Of a stretch of DNA of 64,000 nt, positions 60,486 to 64,000 are shown one piece after another (the first letter of the stretch is position 1; the number at the start of each line of letters is the position of its first letter). Origin of the DNA: Actinotalea subterranea (GTDB lineage Bacteria > Actinomycetota > Actinomycetes > Actinomycetales > Cellulomonadaceae). The notes beneath the pieces are model-generated. The model was not told where the DNA came from, did not search any database, and worked only from the letters and a program-made list of their open reading frames with translations. The stretch covers positions 62,001 to 126,000 of the forward strand of contig NZ_VTTP01000012.1 of assembly GCF_008364845.1 (NCBI RefSeq), in the 5' to 3' direction. The translations under genes and the position numbers were made by a program.

Positions 60486-61223
60486 TCAGGGCAGGTCGTG
60501 GGCCATGCTCCAGATGCTCCACAGGGTGCTGCGCATGCGTCGCGGCTGCTGCAGGCACGTGAGGACCTGGAAGGCGATGTCCTCGGGCTGCAGGAACTCC
60601 TCGAGCGCGGGGTCGCCTTCCGTCCGGCCCGCGCCGAGGGCGAACTCGGTGGTGACGCCGGCGGGGCACAGGGCCGTCACGCGGATCCCGTCGCGGCGGA
60701 GCTCGCGGTCGAGTGCACCGGCGAGGCCCACCTGACCGAACTTGGTCGACGCGTAGACCGCCTCGTTGCCGTCGCCTCGCAGGCCGGCGACGCTCGCGAC
60801 GATGAGGATGTCGCCGCCGCCGGCGCGCCGGAGCTCGGGCACCGCGGCACGGACCGACCAGACGGTGCCGCTGAGGTTGACGTCGAGCATGCGCGCGATG
60901 TCGTCGTCGCTGCCGTCCTCGATGCCGCCGTACATGCCGATGCCGGCGTTCGCGACGAGGGTGTCGAGCCGCCCGAACCGGTCGACCGCAGCGCGGACGA
61001 GCGCCCGGTTCTGCTCCGGCTCACGCACGTCCATGGGGACGGCGACTGCGCGGTCGGGTCCGATCTCCTCGACGAGCGCCTCGAGCCGCTCCGCCCGACG
61101 GGCACCGAGGACCACGTTCGCACCGGCCTCGGCGAGCATGAGGGCGGTCGACCGGCCGATGCCTGCGCTGGCCCCCGTGATCGCCACAACGGTCCCGGTC
61201 AGGTCTCGAGTCTCGTACGGCAC
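60486..61223 (-). CDS. Short-chain dehydrogenase/reductase
   Basis: 245 residues. Cofactor motif TGASAGIGRSTALML, NAG in VANAGIGMYGG, and catalytic Ser...Tyr-x-x-x-Lys in VASVAGLRGDGNEAVYASTK. Classical SDR of the YdfG/serine-dehydrogenase-like group; RRAER after the second strand suggests NADPH preference. Substrate unknown. Stands alone, 137 bp from pirin on the same strand. Confidence 0.92.
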   Translation of the reverse strand: MPYETRDLTGTVVAITGASAGIGRSTALMLAEAGANVVLGARRAERLEALVEEIGPDRAVAVPMDVREPEQNRALVRAAVDRFGRLDTLVANAGIGMYGGIEDGSDDDIARMLDVNLSGTVWSVRAAVPELRRAGGGDILIVASVAGLRGDGNEAVYASTKFGQVGLAGALDRELRRDGIRVTALCPAGVTTEFALGAGRTEGDPALEEFLQPEDIAFQVLTCLQQPRRMRSTLWSIWSMAHDLP

Positions 61224-61359
61224 AGCACGCCTCCGTCAGTAGGTCCCCCACGTCGCGAGCATAGGTCCGAGTCCTAACGCGCGGCGGCGACATCGACGAG
61301 CTCCGGTCCGACCTGCACGTCACCCCGCGGGACGGGTGGCGCGGTCGCCGACGCGCGAC

Positions 61360-62427
61360 TCAGGCACGGGGTATGAGTCGCGTCCCCGGCAGGGTCGGTG
61401 CGGGCAGCGGGGGACCGTCGTACCCGGGCACGACGCCGAACGTGGGCACGGCTCTTGCAGCGACGTCGGCGTCGGCGTCGGCCGCCCCGATCTCCGACTG
61501 CCACCTGGCGCGAGCCGCGGCGACCTCGTCGTGCGACGAGCCGATGAAGTTCCACCACATGACGATCTGCTCGCCCAGCGGCAGGCCGCCGAGGACCACG
61601 GCCCGCAGGGGCGCGTCCGGGCCCGCGCGCAGGACGAGCCGGCTCCGCCCGGGGCTGAGGTAGACGAGCGAGCCAGGCTCGATGCTCGCGCCCTCGACGT
61701 CGAGCGCCCCGGCGTCCACCAGGAGCCCGTGCTCGAACCCGGCATCGACGTCGAGCTCGACGACGGCACCCGCAGCGAGGGTCAGCTCGGCGCCGAGCAG
61801 CGGGGAGAAGGTCGGGACCGGGGACGTCGACCCGGCGAGGGAGCCGAGGAACACGCGGAGCTCGCCGTCGGGCAGCGGGGTCACGGGTGGCGCGTAGTGG
61901 TCGAACGCGGGGTCCGCCGCGCGGTCGCGCTCCGGCAGGACCGTCCACAGCTGGACGCCGTGCAGGACGCGCACGGCGTCGGTCGAGACCTCGGAGTGCG
62001 CGATGCCGCGCCCCGCGGTCATGAGGTTCAGCTCGCCCGGCCGCACCAGGGCATGGGTCCCGAGGCTGTCGCGGTGCTCGATCTCGCCGCTGAACAGCCA
62101 GCTCACGGTCTGCAGGCCCGTGTGCGGATGCGGGGCGACATGCATGCCGCCGGTCGCGGCGACGTCGTCGGGCCCGTAGTGGTCGAGGAAGCACCACGCG
62201 CCGATGAAGGACCGCTTGCGCTGCGGGAGCGTGCGTCGCACCGTCATCGCCCGCAGGCCACCGAGCGGCACGTCGCGCGGGGTGAGGATCTCGGGGGCGG
62301 CCGGGGCTGGGCTGCCCGCCGCCATGCCGGGGCGGTCTGCGGCCGACGTGTCCGCCGAAGTCTGAGGGCGCGCCTCGGCGCGTCCGTCGCACACGAGCTC
62401 CGCCGGCGCCGTCTCGAGGTTGGTCAT
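61360..62427 (-). CDS. Pirin-family protein
   Basis: 355 residues. Bicupin with the pirin metal site in HVAPHPHTGLQTVSWLFSGE (two His) and further ligands in IEHRDSLGTHAL and GRGIAHSE. The N-terminal 50 residues are an Ala/Pro-rich extension. Bacterial pirins are quercetinases or redox regulators, and in Serratia/Streptomyces bind pyruvate dehydrogenase or acyl-CoA dehydrogenase; the role here is unknown. AGGAGG precedes the ATG. Confidence 0.92.
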   Translation of the reverse strand: MTNLETAPAELVCDGRAEARPQTSADTSAADRPGMAAGSPAPAAPEILTPRDVPLGGLRAMTVRRTLPQRKRSFIGAWCFLDHYGPDDVAATGGMHVAPHPHTGLQTVSWLFSGEIEHRDSLGTHALVRPGELNLMTAGRGIAHSEVSTDAVRVLHGVQLWTVLPERDRAADPAFDHYAPPVTPLPDGELRVFLGSLAGSTSPVPTFSPLLGAELTLAAGAVVELDVDAGFEHGLLVDAGALDVEGASIEPGSLVYLSPGRSRLVLRAGPDAPLRAVVLGGLPLGEQIVMWWNFIGSSHDEVAAARARWQSEIGAADADADVAARAVPTFGVVPGYDGPPLPAPTLPGTRLIPRA

Positions 62428-62538
62428 GTCGCCTCCTTGCTGGACGGTAGCGCGAGGTCCCGACGTCGCCCAGGGGTTCGCGCACTGCGAGGGCGGACGT
62501 CGGAGGTGGGCCGTAGCGTGGTCGTCACGGAGGTGTTC

Positions 62539-62880
62539 ATGGACCAGGATCAGCGGGGCGCGGCCCAGCCAGGCGATCAGCCAGGCACGGATGACGTGAC
62601 GGTGCGGTACGACGCCGGGCGTGAACGGTACGAGGTCGTGACGGGTGGGGAGACGGCCGGGTTCGCGCAGGTGCGCGAGGCCGACGGCCGCATGACGTTC
62701 TTCCACACCGAGGTCGACGGGGCGTACGAGGGCCAAGGCCTCGGGACGACCCTGGTGCGCGGCGCACTCAAGGACGCCACCGGGCGCGGGCTGCGCGTGG
62801 TGCCGCTGTGCCCGTTCGTGGCCGCCTACCTGCGCCGGCACCACGAGTTCGACGCTCACGTGGACTGGCCCGAGGCCTGA
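62539..62880 (+). CDS. GNAT-like N-acetyltransferase (YjdJ/COG2388 type)
   Basis: 113 residues, the minimal GNAT of this family. Acetyl-CoA loop DGAYEGQGLGTTLVRGALKD, then VPLCPFVAAYLRRHHEFDAHV with the conserved Cys-Pro-Phe. ATG at 62539 has GGAGG 5 nt upstream. Divergent from pirin by 111 bp. Substrate unknown. Confidence 0.9.
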   Translation: MDQDQRGAAQPGDQPGTDDVTVRYDAGRERYEVVTGGETAGFAQVREADGRMTFFHTEVDGAYEGQGLGTTLVRGALKDATGRGLRVVPLCPFVAAYLRRHHEFDAHVDWPEA

Positions 62881-62939
62881 CCGGTCGGCCCGCGCGACAG
62901 AGGCTGGCCCGGCAGCATGGGTCGGCCCGGGCAACGCAA

Positions 62940-62970
62940 AGGCCCCTCGAAGTAAGCGTTCGAGGGGCCT
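62940..62970 (+). terminator. Strong hairpin terminator after the GNAT gene
   Basis: Perfect 12-bp stem AGGCCCCTCGAA / TTCGAGGGGCCT with the 7-nt loop GTAAGCG, 59 bp after the stop. No T-run on the plus strand; the minus strand has a short TTT. Confidence 0.75.
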
Positions 62971-63478
62971 CGCGTGATCGTCGGGCGTCCGGTCCGGGTC
63001 TCCCCCGACCAGCCGTCCCCGCGTCGGCGATGCGGCCGTCCGACCCACAGCGGCCTCCCGCTGCGGACATCCGGTGACGATCTGCCTTCCGGTCCGTTGG
63101 GACACCTGCGGCGCCATCCGCAGCTCTCGGGGTCGCCCCCTCGAGGTGGTCCACCGTTCTCCGGTCGGCCGGCGCATCGGCCCGTGGCACCGACCGGGTT
63201 GCCCCGTTCTGACCACGTCCGGCGTCGCCGTTGGAGAAGTTGTAGTCCCGCCCGACGGCGCCCCGCAAGCACTTCGCATGACCAGTTCTCAGCACCCCGT
63301 CATGCACAGTTCTGTCCACAGGCACGGGTGCTCACACGGGGATTCGTACCCAGGCCTGTGGATAGAAGTTGTTCACGAGCCGTCCCGGCCGGACCGTCCA
63401 CACCGGCACGCCGCCACCTGCCGACCCACCGGGCCCGTCCGGGTATGATCGACGCGCACGCCTGCCCTGCAGGTGTTC
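62971..63478. other. Gene-free stretch with DnaA-box-like inverted pair
   Basis: No convincing coding sequence is seen in about 508 bp before tRNA-Gly. At 63312-63323 CTGTCCACAGGC and at 63354-63365 GCCTGTGGATAG form an inverted repeat with one mismatch and 30 bp between; each holds a 9-mer one base from the DnaA box (TTGTCCACA or TTATCCACA). TATGAT at 63433-63438 is a plausible -10 for the tRNA. Nothing else was recognised. Confidence 0.55.
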
Positions 63479-63549
63479 GCGGGTGTAGTTCAGTGGCAGA
63501 ACTTCAGCTTCCCAAGCTGATAGCGCGGGTTCGATTCCCGTCACCCGCT
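63479..63549 (+). tRNA. tRNA-Gly(CCC)
   Basis: Acceptor stem GCGGGTG / CACCCGC with discriminator T; anticodon stem TCAGC / GCTGA closes the loop TTCCCAA, giving anticodon CCC (glycine). T-arm GCGGGTTCGATTCCCG is standard. 71 nt; CCA is not encoded. It is followed by an integrase remnant, the usual neighbour of an integrated element. Confidence 0.97.
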
Positions 63550-63656
63550 CCGTCGTTCACACAGGCCAGAGCGTTGCGGCGGCTCTGTCGGACCTCCCCG
63601 GGACCCTTCTGCTGGTCGGCTCGTGCCATAACGTGCCATAGCGAAGAGGTCCCACC

Positions 63657-63968
63657 ATGACCACTGCGACCGCATCCCGACGCCACCGCCGCGCCTCCGG
63701 CGCCGTCCGCTGACTCCCGTCCGGGAGGTGGCAAGCCCGCTACACCGGGCTCGACGGCGCCCTGCGGACCATGGGGACGTTCCAAACCAAGGCCGAGGCC
63801 GACCCATCAGCGCACTACGCCAGGGGCGCGCCAGCGGCCGACGAGTTCTGTACTGGGGTGGCCCCAGTCGCCGTCTACCCAGAGACTTCCGAGGAACCGG
63901 TCGGGTGGCGCGAGCCCGACGCCACGCGCCCCCGTGACCGCTGCGAGGTCCTGGAGTCCCGTAAGTGA
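63657..63968 (+). pseudogene. Phage-type integrase remnant, N-terminal part with in-frame stop
   Basis: ATG at 63657 opens a frame reading MTTATASRRHRRASGAVR, then TGA (63711-63713), then LPSGRWQARYTGLDGALR and MGTFQTKAEAD. The join GAVR-x-LPSGRWQARYTG is the N-terminal arm-binding (AP2-like) domain of tyrosine integrases, with the stop where Arg or Lys is usual (one base change from CGA or AGA). After about residue 46 the sequence no longer looks like integrase, so a deletion or frame change is likely. Located 108 bp after tRNA-Gly, as expected for an element once integrated there. Confidence 0.65.
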
Positions 63969-64000
63969 CCACTCGCTCTCTACTCGACCGAATAGGCCTC

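Noticed and set aside
63711-63713. TGA in the integrase frame as a recoded (selenocysteine or readthrough) codon
   Set aside because: No SECIS-like element was seen, Arg or Lys is expected there, and the frame decays soon after.

Overview
The window is a high-GC (roughly three-quarters G+C by eye) actinobacterial chromosome segment. Gene content points to a Cellulomonas/Cellulosimicrobium-like member of the Micrococcales: a C50-carotenoid operon with paired small lycopene cyclases, hspR with HAIR operators beside dnaK-grpE-dnaJ, GTG starts, many apparently leaderless promoters (a TANNNT box 6-7 nt before the start codon), a DUF6318 lipoprotein, and a giant membrane sigma factor ending in a chitin/cellulose-binding-like module. 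The genus is inferred from content; no marker gene was compared.

Layout. 1-4430 is a mobile region: a complete IS3 element, then a translationally coupled pair (tyrosine-recombinase-fold protein with lost catalytic residues, and a DDE transposase), abutting the 3' end of a tRNA-Ser(CGA). 4600-12130 is housekeeping: Sir2 deacetylase, tadA, upp, a winged-helix regulator with twin long hairpins behind it, and nrdA-nrdB behind two NrdR-type boxes; NrdB has the residue pattern of a class Ic (Mn/Fe, tyrosyl-radical-free) subunit. 12175-18105 is idi-crtE-crtB-crtI-crtYe-crtYf-crtEb on the minus strand, mostly with 4-bp overlaps, divergent from a glycosyltransferase. 19979-23224 is the sigma/anti-sigma/sensor fusion, divergent from a degenerate GGDEF protein. 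24343-28395 is dnaK-grpE-dnaJ-hspR, followed by hipBA (28779-30673).

30748-42106 carries small accessory functions: isochorismatase/MarR pair, lipoproteins, a TspO-like membrane protein whose operator resembles the carotenoid operator, an LLM oxidoreductase, PadR plus a DrrAB-type ABC exporter, and two YCII/DGPF proteins with an ECF42-type sigma factor. 42276-46534 is thiBPQ thiamine uptake under a TPP riboswitch. 47512-54160 is a six-gene Mrp Na+/H+ antiporter operon (A-C-D-E-F-G). 54432-62880 holds an iron-sulfur membrane oxidoreductase, a hypothetical protein, dcd, a PKD/DUF6318 secreted pair, an SDR, a pirin and a GNAT. The right end has tRNA-Gly(CCC) and the start of an integrase gene broken by an in-frame TGA.

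Most notable: (1) the one-polypeptide transmembrane sigma factor with a C-terminal polysaccharide-binding-like module; (2) the class Ic-like ribonucleotide reductase; (3) an operator (ATGCTCAG-N4-CTGAGT-N-TT) shared by the carotenoid operon and the TspO-like gene, which suggests a common regulator; (4) the degenerate recombinase plus DDE transposase unit at tRNA-Ser.
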